Of a stretch of 64,000 bases of DNA, positions 45,244 through 54,451 are shown in pieces (position 1 is the first letter of the stretch; the number at the start of each line of letters is the position of its first letter). Source of the stretch: Microbacterium foliorum (GTDB taxonomy: Bacteria > Actinomycetota > Actinomycetes > Actinomycetales > Microbacteriaceae); assembly GCF_006385575.1 (NCBI RefSeq), contig NZ_CP041040.1, positions 620,001-684,000 of the forward strand, read 5' to 3'. A program made the translations under genes and the position numbers. Under the pieces are notes generated by a model. That model saw only the letters and a list, made by a program, of their open reading frames with translations, was not told the origin of the DNA and did no database searches.

Positions 45244-46530
45244 TCAGCCGACGATCAGGGCAGCCTGGCGCGCAGCGCCCAGCGCCACGTACTCACCGGG
45301 CTCCGGCACCTCCACGGGAAGGCCGAGGATCTCGGGCGCGATGCGGCGCACGGACTCCGACTGCGCGCCGCCGCCGATCAGCAGGGCTCGTTCGAGAGGG
45401 ATGCCGAGGTCGCGCAGCGCATCGAGACCGGCGCCGAGTCCGCTCAGCATCCCTTCGACGGCAGCGCGGGCCAGGTTCTCCCTGGTCGTGGATGCCAGTG
45501 TCATGCCCGAGAGGGATGCCGTGGCATCCGGCAGGTTGGGTGTGCGCTCTCCCTCGAAGTAGGGGAGCAGAGTGAGGCCGTCGGCGCCCGGCGATGCCTG
45601 CAGGGCGAGATCGCTGAACTCGCCGTGCGTGACTCCGAGCAGCGCCGCCGTCACATCGACGACCCGGGCTGCGTTGAGCGTCGCCACGAGGGGGAGGAAG
45701 TTGCCCGAGGCATCGGCGAACCCGGCAACGGTGCCGCTCTCATCGCTCAGCGGGGTGGTGCTGATCGCACACACCGTGCCGGACGTGCCGATCGACACGA
45801 CCGCGTCGCCGGGTACGGCACCGAGGCCGAGCGCCGCGGCGGCGTTGTCTCCCGCCCCCGCGCCGACTCGCCGGCCTTCGGCATCCGTCACGAACTCGTC
45901 GTGCGCGAGCACCCGCGGCAGGATCGCATCGTGCCCCAGGGCGGCGACCAGCAGGTCGCGGTCGTACTCGCCCGTCGACGGGTTCCAGTAGCCCGTGCCC
46001 GAGGCATCCGACCGATCGGTCACCAACTCGTCGAGCATCGGATTCTCGGGGCCGAAGCCGCGCAGGCGCCACGTCAGCCAGTCGTGCGGCAGGGCGACCG
46101 CGGCGACCCGCGCCGCGTTCTCGGGCTCGTGATCGCGAAGCCAGCGCAGCTTCGTGATCGTGAACGAGGCCACCGGAACGAGCCCGGTGCGCACGGCCAG
46201 CTCGGACGCTCCGAACTCGGCGATGAGATCCTGCGCGGCACCCGCCGACCGGGTGTCGTTCCACAGCAGCGCATCGCGGATGACCCGACCGGACTCATCG
46301 AGCGCGACGAGTCCGTGCTGCTGGCCGCCGATCGACCACGCGGCGATGTCGTCGAGCGACCCCGCCTCGGTGATCGCCGCGTCGAGAGCGCGCCACCAGG
46401 CTTCGGGGTCGACCGACGTCCCGTCGGGGTGCGACGCGCGACCGGAGCGGATGACCGCTCCGGTCGCCGTGTCGACGACGACGGTCTTGCACGACTGGGT
46501 CGACGAGTCGACCCCGAGAACCAGCGGCAT
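45244..46530 (-). CDS. xylB: Xylulokinase
   Basis: This 428-residue FGGY kinase phosphorylates D-xylulose to xylulose-5-phosphate for the pentose phosphate pathway. [18 protein letters not shown] is the phosphate-binding start. [17 protein letters not shown] is the hallmark of xylulokinases, with the GQxHG substrate loop. [12 protein letters not shown] and [20 protein letters not shown] are the ATP-site motifs. It starts 5 bp after the xylA stop and is co-transcribed with it. The length is slightly short for the family (usually 460-480). Confidence 0.92.
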   Translation of the reverse strand: MPLVLGVDSSTQSCKTVVVDTATGAVIRSGRASHPDGTSVDPEAWWRALDAAITEAGSLDDIAAWSIGGQQHGLVALDESGRVIRDALLWNDTRSAGAAQDLIAEFGASELAVRTGLVPVASFTITKLRWLRDHEPENAARVAAVALPHDWLTWRLRGFGPENPMLDELVTDRSDASGTGYWNPSTGEYDRDLLVAALGHDAILPRVLAHDEFVTDAEGRRVGAGAGDNAAAALGLGAVPGDAVVSIGTSGTVCAISTTPLSDESGTVAGFADASGNFLPLVATLNAARVVDVTAALLGVTHGEFSDLALQASPGADGLTLLPYFEGERTPNLPDATASLSGMTLASTTRENLARAAVEGMLSGLGAGLDALRDLGIPLERALLIGGGAQSESVRRIAPEILGLPVEVPEPGEYVALGAARQAALIVG

Positions 46531-46535
46531 GCCGA

Positions 46536-47723
46536 TCAGCGAGCGCCGAGCAGGTGCTCGGTCGCGAGCTGCTGCAGACGGACGAAGCCGAAGCCCTTGC
46601 CGCCGAAGTAGGAGTTCGCGTCGAAGTCCTCGTAGGCCGAGCGGTCGGCGAGGAAGTCGTCGTAGCTCTCTCCGGGGTTCAGGGTCGGCGTCGAGAGCTC
46701 GTCGACGCGGGCTGCCGCGAGAGCCTCCTGCACCTCGGGGTCGGCGCGGAATGCCGCTGCGCGCTCCTTGAGCAGCAGGTACGTGCGCATGTTGGCTGCG
46801 GCCGACTCCCAAACGCCCTTCTCGTCTTCCGTGCGGCTCGGCTTGTAGTCGAAGTGACGGGGGCCGTCGTAGGCCGGGACGCCACCAGGGCCGCCGTTCT
46901 CGAGCAGATCCACGAGCGAGAAGGCGTTGTGCAGGTCGCCGTGACCGAAGACGAGGTCCTGGTCGTACTTGATGCCGCGCTGACCGTTGAGGTCGATGTG
47001 GAAGAGCTTGCCGTGGAACAGTGCCTGCGCGATGCCCGCGGTGAAGTTGAGCCCGGCCATCTGCTCGTGCCCCACCTCGGGGTTCACGCCGACGAGTTCG
47101 GGACGCTCGAGCGAGTCGATGAAGGCGATCGCGTGGCCGAGGGTCGGCAGCAGGATGTCGCCGCGCGGCTCGTTGGGCTTCGGCTCGATCGCGAAGCGGA
47201 TGTCGTAGCCCTTGTCGGTCACGTAGTCGCCGAGCAGGTTCACGGCCTCGCGGTAGCGCTCGAGCGCCTGGCGGATGTCCTTCGCGGAGTCGTACTCGGC
47301 GCCCTCGCGGCCACCCCACATGACGAAGGTCTTGGCGCCGAGCTCTGCGCCGAGGTCGAGCTGACGGAACACCTTGCGCAGCGCGTAGCGACGCACGTCG
47401 CGGTCGTTCGAGGTGAAGCCGCCGTCCTTGAAGATCGGCGCGCTGAAGAGGTTGGTGGTGACCATCGGCACGACCAGGCCGGTGTCGGCGAGTGCGCCCT
47501 TCAGGCGGTCGATCTGCGTCTGGCGTTCGGCGTCCGTCGAGCCGAAGGCGAACAGGTCGTCGTCGTGGAAGGTCAGGCCGTAGGCGCCGAGCTCGGCGAG
47601 CTTCTCGACGGCGTGCACCACGTCGAGGGCCGGTCGGGTCGGGCCGCCGAACGGGTCGGCTCCGTTGTAGCCGACGGTCCACAGACCGAAGGAGAACTTG
47701 TCGTCACGGGTGGGAGTGGGCAT
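46536..47723 (-). CDS. xylA: Xylose isomerase
   Basis: This 395-residue group I xylose isomerase converts D-xylose to D-xylulose. [10 protein letters not shown] holds catalytic His53, [12 protein letters not shown] the metal ligand Glu near 180, [11 protein letters not shown] the Glu/His pair, and [15 protein letters not shown] the Asp cluster. Length matches actinobacterial enzymes such as those of Streptomyces and Arthrobacter. It heads the xylAB operon and is divergent from the ROK regulator across an 86-bp region with a perfect inverted repeat. Confidence 0.95.
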   Translation of the reverse strand: MPTPTRDDKFSFGLWTVGYNGADPFGGPTRPALDVVHAVEKLAELGAYGLTFHDDDLFAFGSTDAERQTQIDRLKGALADTGLVVPMVTTNLFSAPIFKDGGFTSNDRDVRRYALRKVFRQLDLGAELGAKTFVMWGGREGAEYDSAKDIRQALERYREAVNLLGDYVTDKGYDIRFAIEPKPNEPRGDILLPTLGHAIAFIDSLERPELVGVNPEVGHEQMAGLNFTAGIAQALFHGKLFHIDLNGQRGIKYDQDLVFGHGDLHNAFSLVDLLENGGPGGVPAYDGPRHFDYKPSRTEDEKGVWESAAANMRTYLLLKERAAAFRADPEVQEALAAARVDELSTPTLNPGESYDDFLADRSAYEDFDANSYFGGKGFGFVRLQQLATEHLLGAR

Positions 47724-47751
47724 GTCTGCTCCTGTGCAGGTCAGCGAATAA

Positions 47752-47766
47752 GTTGTGCTTCACAAC
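47752..47766. promoter_or_regulatory. Operator between xylA and the ROK regulator
   Basis: GTTGTGCTTCACAAC is a perfect 6-bp inverted repeat with a 3-bp centre, flanked by short AT-rich sequence. It lies 29 bp before the xylA start and 44 bp before the regulator start, which suits a XylR-type ROK repressor controlling both directions. Confidence 0.55.
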
Positions 47767-47809
47767 ATATCTCATGACGGGAGGTGCGTCCACCCCCTAC
47801 AGTGAAGGG

Positions 47810-48979
47810 ATGCCGTCGCAGTCGAGCCCCGCGCTGGGCACCCGCCCACACAATCTCTCGCTCATCCTGCGGCTCGTGCACGAGAACGGCGCCCAATCGA
47901 GAGCAGCTCTCACCGAGCAGACGGGGCTCAACCGCTCGACGATCGCCGACCTCGTCGCAGAGCTCGTCAGACGGGGTCTGGTCGACGAACGGGTGCCCGA
48001 CGTCCCCGGTCGCGTGGGTCGACCCTCGCCGGTCGTGACGGCCTCGGCCCGCGTCGTCGCGATCGCGGTGAACCCCGAGGTCGATGCGATCGAGATCGCT
48101 GCGGTCGGTCTCGACCGCAGCATCCTCGTGCGCGAACGCCTGCCGAACGAGACCGTGCCGACACCTGCAGTCGTCGTGGCGACGATCGCCGAGCGCATCG
48201 CCGCGTGGCGTGAGGGCGCGCTCGCGGACGTGCGGATCGCAGCAGTCGGTGTCGCCGTGCCCGGTCTCGTGCGCACCTCCGACGGAGTCGTGCGCAACGC
48301 GCCCCATCTGGGTTGGACCGACGTGCCGCTCGCCGAACTCGTCAGCTCGGCCACGTCGTCTGCGGCATTCGTCGACAACGATGCGACGCTCGGGGCGATC
48401 GCGGAGCACCGCTACGGCGCCGGCCGGGGGATCGACGACATCGTCTACCTGAACGGAGGCGCGTCCGGCATCGGCGGCGGCCTGATCGTGAACGGCAAGC
48501 CGGTCGCCGGCGCGGGCGGATACGCGGGGGAGTTCGGTCAGAACAGGCCGCGGATATCCGCAGACACCGATCGACGCACCGCCGATGGCGTGCTCGAGGC
48601 CGAGGTGAGTCGCCGGCTGCTGCTCGACGCGGTGGGCCTCGATTCGGCGGATGACGAGACGCTCGACGCCGAGCTCTCGGAGTCGCAGTCGGCGGTGGTG
48701 GCCGACGAGATCACGCGTCAGGCGCGCGTGCTCGCGGGGGCACTGGCCAATGCCGTCAACGTGCTCAACCCCGCACTCGTCGTGCTCGGCGGGTTCCTGG
48801 CGACGATCGCCGACCTGAGGGCGACTCAGATCGCTGACGACGTGCAGGCGTTGGCGATGTCGGAGAGCGCGGAGGCACTGGAGATCCGTCCTGCCGCTCT
48901 CGGCGCCGACAGGCTGCTGATCGGCGCGGCCGAGCTGGCCTTCGCAGACCTGCTTGCGGATCCAGGGGAGCGCAGCTGA
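47810..48979 (+). CDS. xylR: ROK-family xylose repressor
   Basis: This 389-residue regulator has a winged helix at residues 15-70 (ILRLVHENGAQSRAALTEQTGLNRSTIADLVAELVRRGLV) followed by a ROK sugar-kinase-like domain (VAVGVAVPGLV, GASGIGGGLIVNGKPVAGAGGYAGEFG). The zinc motif CxCGxxGC that normally follows GEFGH is missing; the protein has no cysteine there and reads GEFGQNRPRIS. Ligand sensing must therefore differ from the classical type. Its place opposite xylA makes it the likely xylose repressor. The ATG follows GTGAAGGG. Confidence 0.87.
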   Translation: MPSQSSPALGTRPHNLSLILRLVHENGAQSRAALTEQTGLNRSTIADLVAELVRRGLVDERVPDVPGRVGRPSPVVTASARVVAIAVNPEVDAIEIAAVGLDRSILVRERLPNETVPTPAVVVATIAERIAAWREGALADVRIAAVGVAVPGLVRTSDGVVRNAPHLGWTDVPLAELVSSATSSAAFVDNDATLGAIAEHRYGAGRGIDDIVYLNGGASGIGGGLIVNGKPVAGAGGYAGEFGQNRPRISADTDRRTADGVLEAEVSRRLLLDAVGLDSADDETLDAELSESQSAVVADEITRQARVLAGALANAVNVLNPALVVLGGFLATIADLRATQIADDVQALAMSESAEALEIRPAALGADRLLIGAAELAFADLLADPGERS

Positions 48980-49067
48980 CCCTGCGGGGCGCCTGATCGG
49001 ATCCGACGCGGAAAGTCGGGTCACGGGACACCCTCGGATCGCACGATGGTGAGGAAAGGAGGACCTC

Positions 49068-49931
49068 ATGATCGGAACGCTCAACGCACTGGTCGATCTC
49101 GTCGAGGCCGACGCCGCAGCCGATATCGACGTCGCCGGGTTCGCGCGCGTCCACGGGACGACGGAGTACCACCTGCGGCGGATGTTCTCGGCTCTGGCCG
49201 GAATGCCGCTGTCGGAGTACGTCCGCCGTCGCCGGATGACGCTCGCCGGTGCGGAGCTCGCCGCAGGCGCCCCGAACGTGCTCGATGTCGCGGTGCGGCA
49301 CGGATACGGCTCGATCGAGGCGTTCGGTCGCGCGTTCCGCGCCGTGCACGGGATCAATCCGGTCGATGCGCGCCGAGACGGGGGTCCTCTCCGCACACAA
49401 CCCACGCTCCGGTTCCGCCTGAGCGTCGAAGGGAGCATCCAGATGGACGTCACCATCATCACCACCCCCGATCTCGTGCTCGTCGGCCACGCCGCGCGAG
49501 TGCCGCTCATCCACGAGGGGGTCAATCCGCACATTCAGGCGCACATCGCCTCGATCGCAGCCGAAGAGCACCTCAGGCTGAAGGCGCTGAGCGATGCCGA
49601 GCCCGGCGGAATCCTCGCCGTCACCGGCGATGTCGCACCGGATGCTCCGGAGGGCACGGAGCTCACCTATCTGCACGGCGTCTCCGTGTCTGCGTCGACC
49701 GCGGTGCCCGACGACCTCGACGTCATGAGGGTGGAGGCGGGTGCGTGGGCGGTCTTCGCCGCCTCGGGGCCGTTCCCCGAGACCCTGCAGACCCTGTGGG
49801 CCGCGACGGCGACCGAGTGGTTCCCGTCGAACCCGTGGCGGCTGCGTCCCGGCCCGTCGATCGTGCGATACCTGGAGTTCACCGGCACCCATGCCTCGTG
49901 CGAGCTCTGGTTGGCGGTCGAACAGGCGTGA
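49068..49931 (+). CDS. AraC-family regulator with GyrI-like ligand domain
   Basis: This 287-residue protein has two AraC helix-turn-helix motifs in the first 100 residues (DVAGFARVHGTTEYHLRRMFSAL and VLDVAVRHGYGSIEAFGRAFRAVHGINP). A GyrI-like/SOUL-type effector domain occupies 120-287 and ends in YLEFTGTHASCELWLAVE. Regulators of this SoxS/Rob-like build respond to small hydrophobic compounds. The ATG follows GAAAGGAGGACCTC. It lies 70 bp before another GyrI-like gene on the same strand. Confidence 0.85.
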   Translation: MIGTLNALVDLVEADAAADIDVAGFARVHGTTEYHLRRMFSALAGMPLSEYVRRRRMTLAGAELAAGAPNVLDVAVRHGYGSIEAFGRAFRAVHGINPVDARRDGGPLRTQPTLRFRLSVEGSIQMDVTIITTPDLVLVGHAARVPLIHEGVNPHIQAHIASIAAEEHLRLKALSDAEPGGILAVTGDVAPDAPEGTELTYLHGVSVSASTAVPDDLDVMRVEAGAWAVFAASGPFPETLQTLWAATATEWFPSNPWRLRPGPSIVRYLEFTGTHASCELWLAVEQA

Positions 49932-50001
49932 CCCGATGTCCGCCTCTCGTGCGACACTGTGGCGACGGTCGGATGCCGATGCCACCGTGAGAGGACCCGC
50001 G

Positions 50002-50634
50002 ATGGCGATCGACCCCAAGAAGTCACTCGACGCCTACCGGGCGAAGCACGGTGAGTTCCGCATCCTCGAGGTGCCCCCGATGCAGTACCTGATGGTCGAC
50101 GGCGCGGGTGACCCCAACAGTGCCCAGGCGTATCAGGATGCGGTGTCGGCGCTCTTCCCGCTCGCCTACACGCTCAAGTTCGCGAGCAGGGAGCAGCTCG
50201 GGATCGACACGGTCGTGATGCCTCTCGAGGGGCAATGGCACGCCCCCGACATGGAGTCGTTCACCTCACGCCGCGACAAGTCGGCCTGGCAGTGGACTCT
50301 CATGATCATGGTGCCGGAGCACGTCACCCCCGAGATGTTCGACCGCGCGGTCGACACGGTCGAGGAGAAGCTCGCGAAGAAGAAGCAGGCCCCGCCCGCG
50401 CTGCGGTCGGTGCGGCTCGAGACCCTCGACGAAGGGCTGTGCGTGCAGACCCTGCACGTCGGGTCTTACGACGACGAGGCCCCGGTGCTCGACGAGCTGC
50501 ACCACCGGTTCATCCCCGAGAGCGGTCTGGCCATGACGGGGCTTCACCATGAGGTCTATCTCAGCGATGTCCGCCGGGTCGAGCCCGCGAAGCTCCGCAC
50601 GATCCTGCGTCAACCGGTGGAGCGGGTCAGCTGA
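50002..50634 (+). CDS. GyrI-like small-molecule-binding protein
   Basis: This 210-residue cytoplasmic protein belongs to the GyrI-like (DUF2174/YdhR-type) group, with FRILEVPPMQYLMVDGAGDPNSAQAYQDAV near the start and VRLETLDEGLCVQTLHVGSYDDEAPVLDELH in the second half, then GLHHEVYLSDVRRVEPAKLRTILRQP, the family's usual ending. It has no DNA-binding part. It probably binds drugs or other small ligands; some relatives hydrolyse cyclopropyl toxins. It may be co-expressed with the AraC-type gene upstream. Confidence 0.78.
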   Translation: MAIDPKKSLDAYRAKHGEFRILEVPPMQYLMVDGAGDPNSAQAYQDAVSALFPLAYTLKFASREQLGIDTVVMPLEGQWHAPDMESFTSRRDKSAWQWTLMIMVPEHVTPEMFDRAVDTVEEKLAKKKQAPPALRSVRLETLDEGLCVQTLHVGSYDDEAPVLDELHHRFIPESGLAMTGLHHEVYLSDVRRVEPAKLRTILRQPVERVS

Positions 50635-50699
50635 CCAGTGCCGAGCCCGCTCGGCACAACCCTTCCGACGATCTTCGCGTCGGGCGATATCCTGCTCGG

Positions 50700-51497
50700 A
50701 TGACCTCAGCAAAGGATGCCGCGCGCACGGCGCAGCGATCCGATGCATTCCGACGCGTGGCGCGGGCGGGCTTCGTCGTGGTCGGCCTCGTGCACATCAT
50801 CATCGGGGCGATCGCCGTCTCCATCGCCTCCGGCGGCGGCGGGGATGCCGACCAAGACGGTGCGATGGAGCAGATCCGCTCGACGCCCGTCGGCGGGCTG
50901 GTTCTCGGGCTGGTCGCGGTGGCGCTCGTCGCCCTGGCCGTGTGGCAGATCGCCAGCGGTCTCCTCGCGGGCGGCAAGGAGCCTCGCAAGTGGGGGATGC
51001 GGGTCAAGCTGATCGGCATCGCGGGTGCGTACCTCGTGATCGCCGGCCTGGCGCTGATCTTCGCGTTCGGAGGGCATGTCGAGTCAGAGACGACGCTGCG
51101 CGCCCTCAGCGCGGTGATCCTCGGCGCTCCCGGCGGAATCGTGCTGCTGATCATCCTCGGTCTGACCGTGGCGGGTGTGGGGGTCGGGTTCATCGTCATC
51201 GGGTTCACCAGAGGCTTCGAGAAGACGATGGATGTTCCAGACGGGCCCTCGCGGCCCGGAATCATCGCCCTCGGCGTCGCGGGCTACATCGCCAAGGGCA
51301 TCGCGATCACGGTGACCGGCCTGTTGTTCGTCGTGGCGGCGTGGACGCAAGACCCTGAGAAGGCCGCGGGCCTCGACGGGGCACTGCGCAGCCTGGTCGA
51401 CCTGCCCCAGGGGCGCGCGATCCTCTGGCTCGTCGGGGTGGGACTCGCCGTCTACGGCGTCTTCTCTATGGTTCGCGCGCGCTTCTCCCGGATGTGA
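50700..51497 (+). CDS. DUF1206-type membrane protein
   Basis: This 265-residue integral membrane protein is built from three repeats of about 80 residues, each with two helices and a similar opening (RVARAGFVVVGLVHIIIGAIAV, KLIGIAGAYLVIAGLALIF, GVAGYIAKGIAITVTGLLFVVAA). This triple repeat is the DUF1206 pattern. Function is unknown. It stands 65 bp after the GyrI-like gene with its own start, next to the pilus region's edge. Confidence 0.72.
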   Translation: MTSAKDAARTAQRSDAFRRVARAGFVVVGLVHIIIGAIAVSIASGGGGDADQDGAMEQIRSTPVGGLVLGLVAVALVALAVWQIASGLLAGGKEPRKWGMRVKLIGIAGAYLVIAGLALIFAFGGHVESETTLRALSAVILGAPGGIVLLIILGLTVAGVGVGFIVIGFTRGFEKTMDVPDGPSRPGIIALGVAGYIAKGIAITVTGLLFVVAAWTQDPEKAAGLDGALRSLVDLPQGRAILWLVGVGLAVYGVFSMVRARFSRM

Positions 51498-51506
51498 CGT
51501 TCGGCC

Positions 51507-51698
51507 TCAGCCGTTCGCGGGCTTCTCGCTCCACAGCGGCAGGAAGACGCCGAGCCCCTTCGCGACCGTGACGAGCGCGATCGACTGCGCCACCACCGTG
51601 CCCACTCCCGGCGCGACGCACACGACGGGCAGGGTCGACGCGGCGTGCTGCCCAGGACGCTGAAGAGCCCGACGTCCGATCCGAAAAGTTTTTTTCAC
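51507..51698 (-). pseudogene. 3' remnant of a lost gene bordering the pilus region
   Basis: From about 51642 down to the TGA at 51507 the minus strand reads a 45-codon frame in which almost every third base is G or C, as in real genes here (CVAPGVGTVVAQSIALVTVAKG, then FLPLWSEKPANG). Beyond it the frame turns non-coding-like (KKTFRIGRRALQ), with no proper start or ribosome site. This looks like the C-terminal end of a deleted or interrupted gene; the family cannot be named. A complete tiny 63-residue gene starting at GTG 51698 is the less likely alternative. Confidence 0.45.
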
Positions 51699-51699
51699 G

Positions 51700-51744
51700 G
51701 CCCGTCATAAAAACTCTGCGCCGCGGTCTGGGTATATGACGGGC
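51700..51744 (+). promoter_or_regulatory. Inverted repeat at the pilus operon promoter
   Basis: GCCCGTCATA (51700-51709) and TATGACGGGC (51735-51744) are a perfect 10-bp inverted pair 25 bp apart. TATATG at 51733-51738 may be a -10 box within the right arm; no matching TTGACA -35 is present, which would suit an activator or an alternative sigma factor. Confidence 0.45.
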
Positions 51745-51858
51745 AGCTTCTGCTTCCTGTTCGCACTGGGACACACACGACTTTCGGGGACAAGGCACTC
51801 GCCTCTCCTGCTCGCCATATGTGGCGGACGGGATCGGCGCGCCGGGATTGGGACATTC

Positions 51859-54384
51859 ATGAGCATTAGCTCACACCACCGCACGCCGGAGCGTTCGTCA
51901 CGCTCCGGCGGCGCGCCTCGCCGACGGGCGATGACGCGACTGCTCGGCGTGCTCGCCATCGCCGGCGTGCTCGTCGCCGGCGCGACTCTCGCCCCCAACG
52001 GCGACATCACTGCCGCGGCGACGGTGCCAGGCACTCCGGGAACACCTCAGCCGGGTACGCCGGTGTACACCGAGAACTTCTCGAACCAGAACGCGTCGCT
52101 CGCGCCGATCAGCATCCTGAACTACACGGGTGGAGCAGCCGCAGCCAACTCGACGTACACGGCGTCGACGCAGTACACGCCCGCAGGCAACCAGTGCAAC
52201 GGCTGGATCATGAGCAGCGTCACACCGACCGCCCCTCTCACCGACCTCGGCTGCACCAACAACCTCACGACGACGTGGCCGACGCTGCAGCAGATGGCCG
52301 CGGCACTCGGAACCGCACAGGGGCAGACGGCGGCTCAGGCCACGACCAACCAGGTGCTCACGTCGTACACCAACGCTCTGAACGGCACCATCGCCGCGGG
52401 CACGCAGTTCCGCACCGTCAACACCATCCCGGCGATCGCTGGCCACTACTACGCCGTGTCGGCGTACTTCGCCGCGGTCAACTGCCCCGCAGCCGGTGGC
52501 GCGAACCAGCCGAAAGAGACGTTCAGCCTCCTCGTGAACGGCAGCCCGATCGTGCTCAGCACCGGGCTGAACCCCTGCACGAACAACACCTTCTGGGGCA
52601 CCCAGACCGCGAAGCTGCAGTCGGCGGCCTACCAGGTGCCCGTCGGTACCACGGCGAACCTCGGACTGACGCTGTACAACGCGACCGCCACGGGTTCGGG
52701 CAACGACGTCGCCTTCGACCTGCCGCAGATCGTCGACGTGACACCGCAGCTCGACAAGGCGTTCAGTCCGACGGTGATCACGAACGGATCGACCTCGACC
52801 ATGACGCTCACTGTCACCAACACGAGCGACCTCATGGCCAAGAGCGACTGGTTCATCACCGACGCTCTGCCGACGAACCTCAGGATCGCGGCGGCGCCGA
52901 ACGTCGGCGGATCCTGCGTCCAGCGCACCGGCGCGGCCTACGTGGTCACGGCGCCCGCAGGCGGAACGTCGGTGTCGGTCACCGGCGGCGACCTCGCCTT
53001 GGGCCAGGCATCGTGCACGATCACGGTCGACGTCACCTCGACGGTCAACGGCACCTACATCAACGGCCCGGCCAACATCACCACAAACCTGAACCCGCCG
53101 GCCAATGCATCGCTCGAGGTCATCCAGCCGTCGATCGACATCGTCAAGCGCATCACCGCCGTGAACGGTGTGGCGGTCGACAGCGACACCGACCCCGACA
53201 AGGTCTACACCGCGGTCGGCGACGTGATCACCTACTCCTTCGTGGCGACGAACACGACCCCGAAGGCGCCGACCAACACGACGCTCAACACCAACCTCAC
53301 GAACGTGAACATCACCGAGGATGCCTTCTCGGGTGTCGGTGACATGAGCAGCCTCTCGTGCACCCCGGCCCAGGGCTCCACGCTCGCCAGCGGAGCGACG
53401 ATGACCTGCACGGCGACGTATGTGGTGCAGCAGGCCGATCTCGACAACGCTCCGCTGACCAACGTCGCGCGCGCCACCGGAACCCCGGCGGTCGGTCCGA
53501 ACGTGACCGACACCGATGACGAGATCATCCCGGCGGTGTGGACACCCGAGATCGTGCTCGACAAGACCGCCTCGGTCGTCGACGTCGACCAGGACGGCGT
53601 GACCGGACTCGGCGACCACATCATGTACGAGTTCGACGTCACCAACGCCGGCAACGTCACGGTCGCGAACGTCACGGTTGTCGACGACCTGCTGACGGAG
53701 CGCAACATCACCGTGACCTGCACGCCCACGACGATCGCGCCGACCCAGATCTCGCACTGCGTCGCGAACGCGCCGTACGTCATCGATCAGGCCGATGTCG
53801 ACGCGAAGATCGTCATCAACACGGCCTACTCCACGGGTGCCGACCCCGATGGTGGCCCCGTTCAGTCGAACGAGGACAGCACCGAGACCCCCATCGAGCC
53901 GTTCCGCATCCCGCTGCAGATCGAGAAGGTCGGCGAATCGTCCGACGACAGCTGGGTGCGTATGGACGGATCCTCGTTCGAGATCCTCGAGGATGCGAAC
54001 GGCGAGCCGGGCGCCGCGCTTCCGTTCACGATCAACGATGTCGAGACCGGCCTGTTCCAGATCGACAGCATCCCGGCCGGCACCTACTGGCTGAGCGAGT
54101 TGAACGCACCTGACGGGTTCAGTCTGCTCGCGGCTCCGGTGAAGTTCGTCATCAACCCCGACCGCACCGTGAGCGTGACCGCGGGCGGCGATGAGGCGGT
54201 GACTGCCGCCGGTCAGCTCATCACGGTGCGCGACGTACCCGCGATGACCCTTCCGACCACCGGGGGGACGGGCGCACTGCCCTACATCCTCGCCGGTTCC
54301 CTGACCGTGCTCGCCGCGGGCGGGCTGGCCCTCTGGGTCCGCCGACGCGATGCACGTCCCGACACCACTGACCCGCAGATCTGA
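51859..54384 (+). CDS. LPXTG-anchored pilus tip/adhesin-like protein
   Basis: This 841-residue surface protein has a signal peptide (LLGVLAIAGVLVAGATLAP near residues 28-46) and an adhesive N-terminal region rich in Asn and Thr. About three repeats of the DUF11/conserved-repeat type follow (LDKAFSPTVITNGSTSTMTLTVTN, IVLDKTASVVDVDQDGVTGLGDH). A CnaB/SpaA-type domain (about 690-780) ends in YWLSELNAPDGFSLL with the E-box Glu of isopeptide-forming domains. LPTTGG near 798, a membrane helix and a basic tail form the sorting signal. It is the first pilus gene, 67 bp before the pilin. The start at ATG 51859 is chosen from the signal peptide; its ribosome site is weak. Confidence 0.85.
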   Translation: MSISSHHRTPERSSRSGGAPRRRAMTRLLGVLAIAGVLVAGATLAPNGDITAAATVPGTPGTPQPGTPVYTENFSNQNASLAPISILNYTGGAAAANSTYTASTQYTPAGNQCNGWIMSSVTPTAPLTDLGCTNNLTTTWPTLQQMAAALGTAQGQTAAQATTNQVLTSYTNALNGTIAAGTQFRTVNTIPAIAGHYYAVSAYFAAVNCPAAGGANQPKETFSLLVNGSPIVLSTGLNPCTNNTFWGTQTAKLQSAAYQVPVGTTANLGLTLYNATATGSGNDVAFDLPQIVDVTPQLDKAFSPTVITNGSTSTMTLTVTNTSDLMAKSDWFITDALPTNLRIAAAPNVGGSCVQRTGAAYVVTAPAGGTSVSVTGGDLALGQASCTITVDVTSTVNGTYINGPANITTNLNPPANASLEVIQPSIDIVKRITAVNGVAVDSDTDPDKVYTAVGDVITYSFVATNTTPKAPTNTTLNTNLTNVNITEDAFSGVGDMSSLSCTPAQGSTLASGATMTCTATYVVQQADLDNAPLTNVARATGTPAVGPNVTDTDDEIIPAVWTPEIVLDKTASVVDVDQDGVTGLGDHIMYEFDVTNAGNVTVANVTVVDDLLTERNITVTCTPTTIAPTQISHCVANAPYVIDQADVDAKIVINTAYSTGADPDGGPVQSNEDSTETPIEPFRIPLQIEKVGESSDDSWVRMDGSSFEILEDANGEPGAALPFTINDVETGLFQIDSIPAGTYWLSELNAPDGFSLLAAPVKFVINPDRTVSVTAGGDEAVTAAGQLITVRDVPAMTLPTTGGTGALPYILAGSLTVLAAGGLALWVRRRDARPDTTDPQI

Positions 54385-54451
54385 TCTGCACTTTCCACCA
54401 ACAACCACCTGTAACCCACCAGGGCGACCTGGCCACCTAGAGAGAGACACA

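Larger units (their letters stand above)
51498..51858. other. Gene-poor stretch upstream of the pilus operon
   Basis: This 361-bp stretch holds the gene remnant (51507-51642), an A/T-rich tract AAAAGTTTTTTT (51684-51695), and a 10-bp inverted repeat that probably belongs to the pilus promoter (51700-51744). I see no complete gene. An open frame from 51736 leads into the adhesin gene but its first 41 codons look like untranslated leader. Confidence 0.6.
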
